Source: Pseudomonas panipatensis (GTDB taxonomy: Bacteria; Pseudomonadota; Gammaproteobacteria; Pseudomonadales; Pseudomonadaceae). From it: a stretch of DNA of 64,000 nt. The DNA is taken from NCBI RefSeq assembly GCF_900099785.1, contig NZ_FNDS01000007.1, forward strand, positions 62,001-126,000, read 5' to 3'. The translations under genes were made by a program, and so were the position numbers. This document shows, piece by piece, positions 17,932 through 26,427 of this stretch (position 1 is its first letter; each line of letters begins with the position of its first letter). The notes below the pieces were generated by a model. The model ran no database searches. It saw nothing but the letters and a program-made list of their open reading frames with translations, and was not told the DNA's origin.

Positions 17932-18165
17932 GGGGCGCGGGCCCGGAACAGAGGGCTTCGCTGGCGCTGTCCAGGCCAGGTGTATGCAGAAATGCAGCAC
18001 TGTGAGTGTTTGCGCAGCGTTTGTCCTCAGGGTAGCCGGTTGCCAGGTCCGCGTCAGCGTCTGGCGACGGAAGCGTCCATGGCGTCCGGTCCGGGGCCAG
18101 GGGAAGCGTCTCTGGTTAGCATCCTATGTTAATGTCCTGCACATGTTTCCCAGGGAGGCTGGCTC

Positions 18166-19827
18166 ATGATCGCCGTACGTGACGCCTGGAAGGCCGGACA
18201 ACTGCACCTGCAGCACTGGCCGCGCAACCTGCTGGCGGGGCTGATCGTCGGGGTGGTGGCGTTGCCGCTGGCGATGGCCTTCGCCATTGCCTCCGGGGTC
18301 AAGCCCGAGCAGGGCCTGTACACCGCCATCGTCGCCGGCATCGTGGTGTCGCTGTTCGGTGGCAGCCGGGTGCAGATCGCCGGGCCGACCGGCGCCTTCA
18401 TCGTCATCCTCGCCGGGATCACCGCACGCTACGGTGTCGATGGACTGCAACTGGCCACGCTGATGGCCGGGGTGATCCTGCTGCTGCTCGGGGTGAGCCG
18501 CCTGGGCAGCGTCATCAAGTACATCCCCGACCCGGTCATCGTCGGCTTCACCGCCGGCATCGGGGTGATCATCTGGGTCGGCCAGTGGAAAGACTTCTTC
18601 GGCTTGCCGGCGGTGAACGGCGAGCACTTCCACCAGAAGCTCTGGCATCTGCTGCAGGCGCTGCCGCAATTGCACCTGGCGACCACCCTGCTGGCCCTGT
18701 TGAGTCTCGCCCTGGTCCTCTACGGTCCGCGCCTGCGCGGCCTGTCGCGGTTGCCCGGTCCGCTGCTGGCGATGGTGGTGGTGAGCCTGTTGCAGGCGCT
18801 GTTCCACTTCGACGGCGTGGCCACCATCGGCAGCGCCTTCGGCGGCATCCCCCGTGGCCTGCCGGCGCCGAGCCTGCCGGAGATCAGCCTGCCCCGCGTG
18901 CTCGAACTGATCGGCCCGGCCTTCGCCATCGCCATGCTCGGCGCCATCGAGTCGCTGCTCTCGGCGGTGGTCGCCGACGGCATGGCCGGCACCCGCCACG
19001 ACTCCAACCAGGAACTCATCGGCCAGGGGCTGGCCAACCTGCTCGCCCCGTTGTTCGGCGGTTTCGCCGCGACCGGCGCCATCGCGCGGACCGCCACCAA
19101 CATCCGCAACGGCGGCAGCAGTCCGCTGGCCGGCATCGCTCACTCGCTGACCCTGGTGCTGATCATTCTCTTCCTCGCGCCCCTGGCCTCGAGCATTCCG
19201 CTCTGCGCGTTGGCGGCGATCCTCTTCGTGGTGGCCTGGAACATGAGCGAGGCCAAGCACTTCGTGCGCATGGTCCGCCGGGCGCCGCGCGCCGACGTGA
19301 CCATCCTGCTGATCACCTTCGGCCTGACAGTGTTCAGCGACCTGGTGATCGCGGTGAATATCGGCGTGATCCTCGCCATGCTGCTGTTCATGCGGCGCAT
19401 GGCGTCGGCAGTGGAGGTGCAGCAGATCGGCGGCGCCGAGCTGGAGGATGAACTGCGCGGCAAGGGCCTGGGCACGCCACCGCCCGGCGTGCTGGTGTAC
19501 ACCATCGAAGGGCCGCTGTTCTTCGGCGCCGCGGAAACCTTCGAGCGCGCCCTGGCGCAGACCCACAGCGATCCGCGGTTATTGGTGATCCGCCTGAAGC
19601 GCGTGCCCTTCATGGACATCACCGGCATGCAGACCCTGGAAGAAGTGATCCAGCAACTGCACAAGCGCGGGGTGACGGTGAAACTCTGCGAGGCGGGGAA
19701 ACGCGTGCTGGCCAAGCTGAGCAAGGCCGGGGTGATCGAGACGATAGGTGCGCACAACTACCACGCCGACTTCGCCTCGGCGCTGGCCGCCTGCGGCGAA
19801 CGCGAAGCGGCGCCAGCCGCGCCCTAG
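18166..19827 (+). CDS. SulP family inorganic anion transporter with STAS domain
   Basis: This 553-aa transporter has about 12-14 transmembrane segments up to residue 410. It opens with the SulP signature (NLLAGLIVGVVALPLAMAFAIASGVKPEQGLYTAIVAG) and contains IAGPTGAFIVILAGI and GGFAATGAIARTATNIRNGGSSPLAGI. A cytoplasmic STAS domain covers about 435-545 (VYTIEGPLFFGAAETFERAL ... FMDITGMQTLEEV). The family carries sulfate, bicarbonate, chloride or dicarboxylates, and the substrate here is not decidable. It is monocistronic, with a GGGAGG ribosome-binding site. The organosulfur island starts 4 kb away, but no promoter element is shared. Confidence 0.88.
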   Translation: MIAVRDAWKAGQLHLQHWPRNLLAGLIVGVVALPLAMAFAIASGVKPEQGLYTAIVAGIVVSLFGGSRVQIAGPTGAFIVILAGITARYGVDGLQLATLMAGVILLLLGVSRLGSVIKYIPDPVIVGFTAGIGVIIWVGQWKDFFGLPAVNGEHFHQKLWHLLQALPQLHLATTLLALLSLALVLYGPRLRGLSRLPGPLLAMVVVSLLQALFHFDGVATIGSAFGGIPRGLPAPSLPEISLPRVLELIGPAFAIAMLGAIESLLSAVVADGMAGTRHDSNQELIGQGLANLLAPLFGGFAATGAIARTATNIRNGGSSPLAGIAHSLTLVLIILFLAPLASSIPLCALAAILFVVAWNMSEAKHFVRMVRRAPRADVTILLITFGLTVFSDLVIAVNIGVILAMLLFMRRMASAVEVQQIGGAELEDELRGKGLGTPPPGVLVYTIEGPLFFGAAETFERALAQTHSDPRLLVIRLKRVPFMDITGMQTLEEVIQQLHKRGVTVKLCEAGKRVLAKLSKAGVIETIGAHNYHADFASALAACGEREAAPAAP

Positions 19828-19900
19828 GCTGGGGTGGAGCACAGCGATACCCATCGGTCTTCTGCGGCGCGTGGCTCAAGCCATCGCGCGGGCGAAGCGC

Positions 19901-20089
19901 TCAGTCCTGCGCGGCGCCGCCCACCTTGGGCTGGGTGGCGTAGCTGACGCCGTGGCTTTCCAGGTAGTCGCGGATCAGTTGGCGCACGACTTGCGAGGGC
20001 GTCAGGTCCTGGCTGGCGCAGAGCTCCTCGAACGCCTTCTTCTTCATGGGGTCGATCAGCACGGTGAGGCGTGCGGTACGGTTTTCCAT
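19901..20089 (-). CDS. Small ribbon-helix-helix (CopG-like) protein
   Basis: This 62-aa protein starts MENRTARLTVLIDPMKKKAFEEL and continues ASQDLTPSQVVRQLIRDYLE, the short beta strand plus two helices of an RHH DNA-binding fold (residues 4-45). The tail is polar and probably disordered. ATG 20089 is chosen because the strand begins right after it; an upstream in-frame extension (20164) lacks similarity. No toxin partner is adjacent, so it is more likely a solitary regulator than an antitoxin. Its targets are unknown. Confidence 0.75.
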   Translation of the reverse strand: MENRTARLTVLIDPMKKKAFEELCASQDLTPSQVVRQLIRDYLESHGVSYATQPKVGGAAQD

Positions 20090-20196
20090 AAGCCGGCCTG
20101 CTTGCTCGGAGCGCGGAAGTTGCGCGAATTCTAATGCCGCGCTCCGGCGCCTGCCATGGCGCACGCTGTTGGCGCCGCGAGGCGCCGGCCTGGCAG

Positions 20197-20736
20197 TCAG
20201 TGGCCGAGCAGGCCGAGCTGGCGGAACAGGCTCAGGTTGTCCTCGATGTGCCAGTTGTCGGCGATGCGCCCATCGGCGATGCGATAGATATCGGTGGCAA
20301 TGAAGTCCACCGCCTGGCCCTTGCCCTGGGTGTCCTCGAAGCGCCCGCTGAAGTGCCCGCGGAAGCGCAGGTGCACGACCACCCGGTCGCCGCTGACCAG
20401 CATCTGTTCGATGCGGCAGTTCAGGTCGGGAATCGCTGCCTTCATGGTGCGCGAGGCCTGCAGCGGACCTTCCAGCCCCTGCGCGCGCCCGGCCGGCAGG
20501 GTGCGGTCGGTGAAGTCCGGCGCCAGCGCGGCCTTGGCCAGGGCCGGATCGCCGCTGTCCCAGAAGCTGGCGTAGCGGCGCGCGGCGAGAATCTGTGCAT
20601 CGCGCTGGGCCGCCGGCAGCGACGCATCGGCGATGAGCTGTGCCGGTTCGACCAGGGCTGGCGTGGCGAATGCCTGCTGCGTGGCGAACCCGGCGAGCAG
20701 GCCCAGGGTGACGAGGGCGGGACGGATACGGGACAT
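20197..20736 (-). CDS. Exported SnoaL-like / ester cyclase family protein
   Basis: This 179-aa protein has a signal peptide (about residues 1-24, ending AFA|TP) and an NTF2-like SnoaL domain from about 45 to the end. Visible features are ARRYASFWDSGDPALAKAALAPDF, the RVVVHLRFRGHFSGRF strands, and IYRIADGRIADNWHIEDN, the family's closing motif with Trp-His. Members act as cyclases, hydrolases or simply bind ligands; no reaction can be assigned here. It is divergent from a LysR regulator with 129 bp between starts, the classic arrangement for a regulator and its target. Confidence 0.8.
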   Translation of the reverse strand: MSRIRPALVTLGLLAGFATQQAFATPALVEPAQLIADASLPAAQRDAQILAARRYASFWDSGDPALAKAALAPDFTDRTLPAGRAQGLEGPLQASRTMKAAIPDLNCRIEQMLVSGDRVVVHLRFRGHFSGRFEDTQGKGQAVDFIATDIYRIADGRIADNWHIEDNLSLFRQLGLLGH

Positions 20737-20865
20737 GGCGACTCCTGGAGCGGTTGGTGCGCGGCGGCGGGGTGCGCCGTGCGGGGAGTGGCCATTCTCG
20801 GTTGCCTGAATCGGATGAAATAGGCTATCCAGGCTGATGAATCCTTTCCCTGGCGTGAAGAATCC

Positions 20866-21780
20866 ATGATCGACAACCTGCCCGCGCTGGTCGCCTTCGA
20901 GCGCATTGTCCGTAGCGGCAGCCTGTCCGCCGCGGCCCGCGAACTGGATCTGTCCCTGGCGGTGGTGAGCAAGCGCCTGGCGCAGCTGGAGAGTGACCTC
21001 GGCGTGCGCCTGTTGCAACGCACCACGCGGCGCCAGACCCTGACCGAGGAGGGCGCGCTGTTCCATGCCAGCGTGCTGCGCGTGCTCGCCGAGCTGCAAG
21101 CCGCGGAAGAGCAGATCAGCCAGCGCCGGCAGCACATCAGCGGCTCGCTGCGGCTGAGCGCGCCGGTGGACCTGGGACGGCGCTGGATCGCCCCCATCGT
21201 CGGTGACTTCCAGCGCCTGCATCCGCAGGTGAACATCCAACTGGAACTGAGCGATCTGCTCATCGACCTGCTCGATGGCGGCCTGGACCTGGCCGTGCGC
21301 GTCGGCAGCCTGGCCGATTCCTCGCTGATCGCCCGGCCGCTGGCGGACAACTACCGGGTGCTTTGCGCCGCGCCGAGCTACCTGCGCGAGCAGGGCGCGC
21401 CCGCCCATCCGTCCGAACTGGCGGCGCACCGCTGCCTGCTCAATGGCGACCAGCCGCGCAGCGATTGGCGCTTCCAGGGGCCGGAGGGCGAGTCCATCGG
21501 GGTGCGGGTGAAGGGCGTGCTGGTCAGCAACGATGGCGGCGCGGTCTCCGCCTGGGCGCTGGCCGGCATGGGCATCGCGCTGAAATCGATCTGGGATGTC
21601 GGCGACGACCTCGCCGCCGGCCGCCTGCTGCCGGTGTTGCCGGCCTACCGCGCGGCGGCGGCGCCGTTGCAGGCCCTCTATCCCCACGCCAACCACCTGG
21701 CGCCGCGCGTGCGGGCCCTGGTCGACTACCTGCGCCAACGCCTGGGTGAGGCGTGGCGCTGGGGTGGCGCGGAGGCATGA
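20866..21780 (+). CDS. LysR family transcriptional regulator
   Basis: This 304-aa regulator has an N-terminal winged HTH (LPALVAFERIVRSGSLSAAARELDLSLAVVSKRLAQLESDLGVRLLQRTTR, residues 4-55) and a LysR substrate-binding domain from about 90 (QHISGSLRLSAPVDLGRRWIAP, DLLDGGLDLAVRVGSL). It is of the DsdC/CrgA-like subgroup common in Pseudomonas. The divergent SnoaL-like gene is the obvious candidate target. The shared 129-bp region should hold its T-N11-A boxes, but I could not single one out. Confidence 0.9.
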   Translation: MIDNLPALVAFERIVRSGSLSAAARELDLSLAVVSKRLAQLESDLGVRLLQRTTRRQTLTEEGALFHASVLRVLAELQAAEEQISQRRQHISGSLRLSAPVDLGRRWIAPIVGDFQRLHPQVNIQLELSDLLIDLLDGGLDLAVRVGSLADSSLIARPLADNYRVLCAAPSYLREQGAPAHPSELAAHRCLLNGDQPRSDWRFQGPEGESIGVRVKGVLVSNDGGAVSAWALAGMGIALKSIWDVGDDLAAGRLLPVLPAYRAAAAPLQALYPHANHLAPRVRALVDYLRQRLGEAWRWGGAEA

Positions 21781-21784
21781 GAGG

Positions 21785-21804
21785 ACCCCGGCGGATGCCG
21801 GGGC
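21785..21804. terminator. Hairpin between convergent LysR and CBS genes
   Basis: CCCCGGC-GGAT-GCCGGGG, a 7-bp perfect stem just after the LysR stop. There is no T-run, so intrinsic termination would be weak. Confidence 0.45.
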
Positions 21805-21821
21805 CGTTCAGTGGCGCGGCC

Positions 21822-22256
21822 TCATTCGCCGCGGATGTAGCTTTCCAACTGCTGGATCAGCGACGCCTGCTCGGCGATGGCCTCCTTGACCAGGTCACCG
21901 ATGGACAGCAGGCCGAGCAGTTGGCCGTTCTCCACCACCGGCAGGTGGCGCAGGTGGCGGTCGGTCATGATGTTCATGCAGGTGTCGATGCTTTGCTGCG
22001 AGTCCACCGTGACCACCGGCGAACTCATGATGGCGCTGACCGGCGTGCCCACCGAGGAGCGCCCCTGGAGAACCATCTTGCGGGCATAGTCGCGCTCGCT
22101 GATCACCCCGACCACCTGGCCGTCCTCCACCACCGGCAGGGCGCCGACATTCTTCGCCGCCATCACCCGCAGGGCGTCGAGCACCATCTGCTGCGGCGAA
22201 ATGGTATGGACCTCCTGGGTCTGTTTGGTGTGCAGCAGTTGTGCAACGGTCTTCAT
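21822..22256 (-). CDS. Two-CBS-domain protein
   Basis: This 144-aa cytoplasmic protein consists of two tandem CBS motifs, at about 8-65 (QEVHTISPQQMVLDALRVMAAKNVGALPVVEDGQVVGVISERDYAR) and 75-130 (VSAIMSSPVVTVDSQQSIDTCMNIMTDRHLRHLPVVENGQLLGLLSIGDLV), and a short helical tail. CBS pairs bind adenine nucleotides. Stand-alone proteins of this size are widespread in proteobacteria and are regulators of unknown targets. ATG 22256 starts at the conserved MKTVAQLL. Confidence 0.88.
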   Translation of the reverse strand: MKTVAQLLHTKQTQEVHTISPQQMVLDALRVMAAKNVGALPVVEDGQVVGVISERDYARKMVLQGRSSVGTPVSAIMSSPVVTVDSQQSIDTCMNIMTDRHLRHLPVVENGQLLGLLSIGDLVKEAIAEQASLIQQLESYIRGE

Positions 22257-22544
22257 GCTGAGAGCCCCTCTTTGGTGTGCATGGAGCGACGCTTTCGCTC
22301 GCGAATGGCCGACAGGATTGGGCAGCGGCGGCGCGCAGGCAATGCTGGAAACGCCATCGACCCCATAGGAAAACGTCATCACCCGCCACTGACGGTATAG
22401 CCCGCGTGGCCCCTGGTTGCCCGAGCGTAGCGCGTCTATGTGTCGGCCTGATGCCGTTGCGTTCGGCAGCGCGCGGAGCGGGCGGTTCCCCGGGCGTGGC
22501 GAAGGCCGTAGCATGTGCCGCCGCCAATTCCCTGCTTCCGCCTG

Positions 22545-22742
22545 ATGCGCATCGAGGTGCCCCCTGTGAGCGACGACGACATCGATCTCCCCGAACCGGA
22601 GCACGAACACCTGCTCGACCATGAATTCGATGAGTGGCCGGAGTCGGTCGAGCACGATGCCAGCGGTCTGCACGACGAGCCCGAGGACGACGACACGGAC
22701 GATTGGGACGAAGACGACGGCGCCCACTGGGACGATCAGTGA
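22545..22742 (+). CDS. Small, highly acidic hypothetical protein
   Basis: This reading frame gives 65 aa from ATG 22545 (or 58 aa from GTG 22566), rich in Asp, Glu, His and Trp (DDDIDLPEPEHEHLL, DWDEDDGAHWDD), with no hydrophobic segment. The composition is unlike the Arg/Pro-rich spurious frames typical of this GC content, which argues for a real gene. I do not recognise it. His-Asp-Glu clusters could bind divalent metals. It is alone on its strand between two minus-strand genes, and the ribosome-binding site is unconvincing. Confidence 0.5.
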   Translation: MRIEVPPVSDDDIDLPEPEHEHLLDHEFDEWPESVEHDASGLHDEPEDDDTDDWDEDDGAHWDDQ

Positions 22743-22767
22743 GCGCCGCGGCCAGACCCGCCCGAGG

Positions 22768-23445
22768 CTACTGCGCCATGATGCGCCGGTACTCGGACTG
22801 GTACTGGTCGAAGGGCAGATTGCGCTGTTGCAGCTCCCGCAGGCGCTGGTCCTGATCGTCGAGCGCGGCCATCGGCTTGCTCTGCGGCGAACGCTGCACC
22901 AGCGCCGCCGGCGCCGGCAGCTTGTCCGGAACCAGCGCGTCACGCTTGGCGATGCGCTGCGCGCCGCTGAGTTCGGCGATGATTTCCTGGGAAATGGCGG
23001 CGATCTGCCCATCCAGGGCCGCCGGCTGCTCGCTGGCGCTTTCGTAGCGGCGCGAGCCCAGCAGGCGTCCGCTCTGGCTGTCGGTGAAGCGCACGGTGAC
23101 GCGTAGCGAACCCTGGCCCAGGCCGCGCTCGGCATCGACCTGATGCAGACGATCGACCTCGACGATCAGCAGGGTGGCCGGCAAGGCGCCCGGCTCGCCG
23201 CCGGCCTGGGTGCCCAATTGGTAATCCGCCGCCTCCGCTTGCTCGCGCAGGGCCTCGCGCCAGGCCGTGGTCAGCCGCGTCCAGCCCGGCGAGCCGACGA
23301 CGCTGGGGTCGGCATGGAAGTTCAGCAAGAGGCGGTTGCGGGTATCGGCGTAGGTGCTGAGGGGGGAGAGTGAGTCCGCCTTCTTCAGGTCCGCCGCGCA
23401 CCCGGCCAGGCCGAGAGCGAGGATCAGGATGAGCAGGATGCGCAC
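22768..23445 (-). CDS. Lipoprotein of unknown function (DUF4410-like)
   Basis: This 225-aa protein has a lipoprotein signal peptide with lipobox LAGC at residues 13-16. The mature part resembles DUF4410/DUF3313-type lipoproteins: strands around GALPATLLIVEVDRLHQ and GSLRVTVRFTDSQSGRLLGSRRYES, a helix AAISQEIIAEL, and a Gln/Arg-rich C-terminal helix (LRELQQRNLPFDQYQSEYRRIM). The start is GTG 23445, preceded by AAGGAG at good spacing. It is single-gene, and no function is assignable. Confidence 0.75.
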   Translation of the reverse strand: MRILLILILALGLAGCAADLKKADSLSPLSTYADTRNRLLLNFHADPSVVGSPGWTRLTTAWREALREQAEAADYQLGTQAGGEPGALPATLLIVEVDRLHQVDAERGLGQGSLRVTVRFTDSQSGRLLGSRRYESASEQPAALDGQIAAISQEIIAELSGAQRIAKRDALVPDKLPAPAALVQRSPQSKPMAALDDQDQRLRELQQRNLPFDQYQSEYRRIMAQ

Positions 23446-23601
23446 GATGGACTCCTTGTCGAAACGGGGCTGACGGATGCGGTTCTTTGCCGTAGCCAGG
23501 CAAGTCTAGTCCGCCTGCCGCGACCTGTCGGGGTGGCCCGCGTGCGTCCGTCGGCGGCGGCGCATTCCGTTGCCTGCGCCGAGCGTCCGCCGCTGCGCCC
23601 G

Positions 23602-23625
23602 CCACTGTTGGCTGGCCAACAGTGG
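23602..23625. promoter_or_regulatory. SfnR-type enhancer site upstream of sfnG
   Basis: A perfect 24-bp palindrome with 11-bp arms (CCACTGTTGGC / GCCAACAGTGG) and a TG spacer. Its 16-bp core 23606-23621 (TGTTGGCTGGCCAACA) matches the cores upstream of sfnB and msuE. The core ends 85 bp before the -24 GG of the sfnG promoter. The 416-bp gap 23446-23861 holds this site, the sigma-54 promoter and a 130-nt leader; I see no gene in it. Confidence 0.7.
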
Positions 23626-23704
23626 TTCAGCAGCTTGTCCGCGGCGGAACAGCGCGAGTGCTTTTGAGTTCTTTTAACTATCTGATTTAAAAGAATATTT
23701 TTCT

Positions 23705-23720
23705 TGGCATGGTTGCTGCT
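23705..23720 (+). promoter_or_regulatory. Sigma-54 promoter of sfnG
   Basis: TGGCATGGTTGCTGCT matches TGGCACG-N4-TTGCW, with GG and GC separated by 10 bp. Transcription would start near 23732, 130 nt before ATG 23862. Confidence 0.8.
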
Positions 23721-23861
23721 CAAAGGCTTGAGTGGAGGCCATCCGGCGGTCCCTCGGGGTTCGAGGGCGCGAGGCGCCTTCGATCCGTCCAACCGACGCA
23801 CCCCTAGTCCGGTCCCGGCCTTGCCCGAGGCGCCGGCCACTGCCCCGCGGAGAACACACGC

Positions 23862-24947
23862 ATGAGCCAGGAATCGATCAAATTCGCCTATTGGGTACCC
23901 AACGTCAGCGGCGGTCTCGTCGTCAGCAATATCGAGCAGCGCACCAGTTGGGACATCGACTACAACCGCCGGCTGGCGCAGACCGCCGAGAAGGCCGGGT
24001 TCGACTACGCGCTGTCGCAGATCCGCTTCACCGCCGGCTATGGCGCCGAGTACCAGCATGAGTCCGTGGCCATCAGCCACGCGCTGCTGGCCGCCACCGA
24101 GCGGCTCAAGCTGATCGCCGCCATCCTGCCCGGTCCCTGGAACCCGGCGCTGGCCGCCAAGCAGCTGGCCACCATCGATCACCTGACCAATGGCCGCATC
24201 GCGGTGAACATCGTCTCCGGCTGGTTCAAGGGCGAGTTCCACGCCATCGGCGAGCCCTGGCTGGAGCATGACGAGCGCTACCGCCGTTCCGAGGAGTTCA
24301 TCCGTGCCCTGAAGGGCATCTGGACCCAGGACAACTTCACCTTCAACGGCGACTTCTACCGCTTCCGCGACTACACCCTGAAGCCCAAGCCGCTGCAGCA
24401 GCCGCACCCGGAAATCTTCCAGGGCGGCAGCTCGCGCGCCGCGCGCGACATGGCCTCGCGGGTCTCCGACTGGTACTTCACCAATGGCAACACGGTGGAG
24501 GGGATCAAGGCCCAGGTCGACGACATCCGCGCCAAGGCCGCGGCCAACGGTCACTCGGTGAAGATCGGCGTGAACGCCTTCATCATCGCCCGCGACACCG
24601 AGGCCGAGGCCCGCGCGGTGTTGCAGGAAATCATCGACAAGGCCAACCCGGAGGCGGTCAACGCCTTCGGCCACGAGGTGAAGAACGCCGGCGCCGCCAG
24701 CCCGGAAGGCGAGGGCAACTGGGCCAAGTCCAGCTTCGAAGACCTGGTGCAGTACAACGACGGCTTCAAGACCAACCTGATCGGCACGCCGCGGCAGATC
24801 GCCGAGCGCATCGTCGCGCTCAAGGCAGTCGGCGTGGACCTGATCCTCTCCGGCTTCCTGCACTTCCAGGAAGAGGTCGAGTACTTCGGCCAGCACGTGC
24901 TGCCGCTGGTGCGCGAACTGGAGCAGGGCGAGCGGGCGGTGGCCTGA
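23862..24947 (+). CDS. sfnG: FMNH2-dependent dimethylsulfone monooxygenase SfnG
   Basis: This 361-aa class C flavin monooxygenase of the luciferase-like TIM-barrel family converts dimethylsulfone to methanesulfinate and formaldehyde, using FMNH2 from a separate reductase. SfnG features include the N-terminal FAYWVPNVSGGLVVSNIEQRTSWD, RIAVNIVSGWFKGEFHAIGEPWLEHDERYRRSEEFI, IFQGGSSRAARDMASRVSDWYFTNG and GFLHFQEEVEYFGQHVLPL. It is about 20 residues shorter than MsuD. It is transcribed from a sigma-54 promoter with an enhancer-like palindrome. The FMN reductase in this region is MsuE. Confidence 0.93.
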   Translation: MSQESIKFAYWVPNVSGGLVVSNIEQRTSWDIDYNRRLAQTAEKAGFDYALSQIRFTAGYGAEYQHESVAISHALLAATERLKLIAAILPGPWNPALAAKQLATIDHLTNGRIAVNIVSGWFKGEFHAIGEPWLEHDERYRRSEEFIRALKGIWTQDNFTFNGDFYRFRDYTLKPKPLQQPHPEIFQGGSSRAARDMASRVSDWYFTNGNTVEGIKAQVDDIRAKAAANGHSVKIGVNAFIIARDTEAEARAVLQEIIDKANPEAVNAFGHEVKNAGAASPEGEGNWAKSSFEDLVQYNDGFKTNLIGTPRQIAERIVALKAVGVDLILSGFLHFQEEVEYFGQHVLPLVRELEQGERAVA

Positions 24948-24961
24948 GTCGAGCGGGCCGA

Positions 24962-25005
24962 TGTTGCTGGCTGGACAGTGCTTCAACAGCAAGTGTCCAG
25001 CCAGC
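24962..25005. promoter_or_regulatory. SfnR-type enhancer site and 12-bp inverted repeat upstream of sfnB
   Basis: Core 24962-24977 (TGTTGCTGGCTGGACA) aligns without gaps to the sfnG and msuE cores and ends 84 bp before the sfnB -24 GG. It overlaps the left arm of a perfect 12-bp inverted repeat (GCTGGCTGGACA 24966-24977 / TGTCCAGCCAGC 24994-25005), which might also form a hairpin after sfnG. Confidence 0.65.
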
Positions 25006-25059
25006 CATAGGTCTCCCCTTTTGATCGACTAATTCATTGATTTTCAAGATAAAAAATTC

Positions 25060-25075
25060 AGGCATGGATTGTGCT
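25060..25075 (+). promoter_or_regulatory. Sigma-54 promoter of sfnB-metIQN
   Basis: AGGCATGGATTGTGCT keeps GGCA at -24, with GC 10 bp after the GG. Transcription would start near 25087, 72 nt before ATG 25159. Confidence 0.75.
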
Positions 25076-25158
25076 GAAGCAGTTTCAGGGGTGCCCGCCG
25101 TGGTGTGCCGGAGAGGCACCGCGGCCCGTGCCGAGCCATCGCCAGAATGAGGACTACC

Positions 25159-26373
25159 ATGTCAGTTTCAGCTGCCTATCCCATCAACCGACCCGCCGCC
25201 CGGGTGATCCGCGACGACGCCGAAGCCATCCGCGTCGCTGAACAGATCGCTGAACTGTTGCAGGCCGGCGCTGCCGAGCGCGACCTCAACCGCCAGGTGC
25301 CGGTGGAGATCGTCGACGCCTATTCCAACAGCGGCCTCTGGGGCATCAGTGTGCCGCGCGAGTACGGCGGCGCCGAGGTGTCCCACGCCACCCTGGCCCA
25401 GGTCATCGCCATCATCTCGGCGGCCGACCCCTCGCTCGGGCAGATTCCGCAGAACCATTACTGCCTGCTGGAGGACATCCGCCTGCAGGGCACTCACGAA
25501 CAGAAGCGTTTCTTCTTCGGCCTGGTGCTGGAAGGGCATCGCTTCGCCAACGCGCTGTCGGAAACCGGCGGCAAGAACGTCCAGGACATCCGCACGCGGC
25601 TGGTCGCCGACGGCGACGGCTATCGCATCGACGGCCGCAAGGGCTACTGCACCGGTTCGCTCTACGCCCACTGGCTGGGCGTGCTGGCGCTCGACGAGGC
25701 AGACCGTGCGCACCTGGCCTTCGTCCCGCGCGAGAGCGCCGGGCTGAGCGTGATCGACGACTGGGACAGCATCGGCCAGCGCACCACCTCCAGTGGCACG
25801 GTGCTCGCCGAGGGCCTGCGCGTGCCGGCCTTCCACCTGTTCCCCACCTACCGCTCCTACGAACGCCCGACCCAGGCCGGGCCTTTCGCGCAGATCACCA
25901 CCGCCGCCATCGACGCCGGTATCGCCCGCGCCGCGCTGCGCGACACCATCGCTTTCGTCCGTGAACAGGCGCGGCCGTGGATCGACGCCGGGGTCGACAA
26001 GGCCAGCGAAGATCCCCTGACCATCATCCAGGTCGGTGCCCTGGACATTCGCCTGGAGGCCGCCGAGGCGCTGCTGGAGCGCGCCGGGCGAGTGCTCGAC
26101 GCGGGCAAGGCGGCGCCGGACGAGGACAGCGTGGCGGCGGCTTCGCTGGCCGTCGCGCGGGCCAAGGTGCTGACCACGGAAATTGCCATCGAGGCCAGCA
26201 ACAAGCTGTTCGAGCTGGGCGGCACCCGTTCCACCCTGCGCAAGCACAACTTCGATCGCCACTGGCGCAACGCCCGCGTGCACACCCTGCACGACCCGGT
26301 GCGCTGGAAGTACCACGTGGTCGGCAACTGGCTGCTCAACGGCGCCAGGCCGCCGCGCCATGACTGGTCCTGA
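25159..26373 (+). CDS. sfnB: SfnB family sulfur acquisition oxidoreductase
   Basis: This 404-aa flavoprotein has the acyl-CoA dehydrogenase fold, in the DszC/SfnB branch used for two-component monooxygenation rather than fatty-acid oxidation. Domains in order: N-terminal helical (25-130), middle beta domain (LSETGGKNVQDIRTRLVADGDGYRIDGRKGYCTGSLYAHW), and C-terminal helical (ITTAAIDAGIARAALRDTI ... FDRHWRNARVHTLHDP). Its exact reaction is not settled; SfnB is needed for dimethylsulfone-type sulfur use in Pseudomonas. ATG 25159 follows GAGGA. It is 54 bp upstream of metI in the same unit. Confidence 0.9.
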   Translation: MSVSAAYPINRPAARVIRDDAEAIRVAEQIAELLQAGAAERDLNRQVPVEIVDAYSNSGLWGISVPREYGGAEVSHATLAQVIAIISAADPSLGQIPQNHYCLLEDIRLQGTHEQKRFFFGLVLEGHRFANALSETGGKNVQDIRTRLVADGDGYRIDGRKGYCTGSLYAHWLGVLALDEADRAHLAFVPRESAGLSVIDDWDSIGQRTTSSGTVLAEGLRVPAFHLFPTYRSYERPTQAGPFAQITTAAIDAGIARAALRDTIAFVREQARPWIDAGVDKASEDPLTIIQVGALDIRLEAAEALLERAGRVLDAGKAAPDEDSVAAASLAVARAKVLTTEIAIEASNKLFELGGTRSTLRKHNFDRHWRNARVHTLHDPVRWKYHVVGNWLLNGARPPRHDWS

Positions 26374-26427
26374 GGTGCCGCGCATGACCGCCGTGTCCCT
26401 CGCCACGCCGCGCGTGGAGCCGCGCCG

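Noticed and set aside
15289-18000. A 903-codon minus-strand frame that would fuse an N-terminal extension onto the sigma-54 activator.
   Set aside because: Its first half is an Arg/Pro/Ala-rich shadow of the PAS gene; the activator starts properly at 16722 with an ATGA overlap.
19901-20089. The RHH protein as the antitoxin of a toxin-antitoxin pair.
   Set aside because: No small toxin-like gene is adjacent on either side; the neighbours are SulP and an exported SnoaL-like protein.
24966-25005. The 12-bp inverted repeat after sfnG as a transcription terminator.
   Set aside because: It lacks a T-run, has a 16-base spacer and coincides with the enhancer-like site at the conserved distance from the sfnB promoter.
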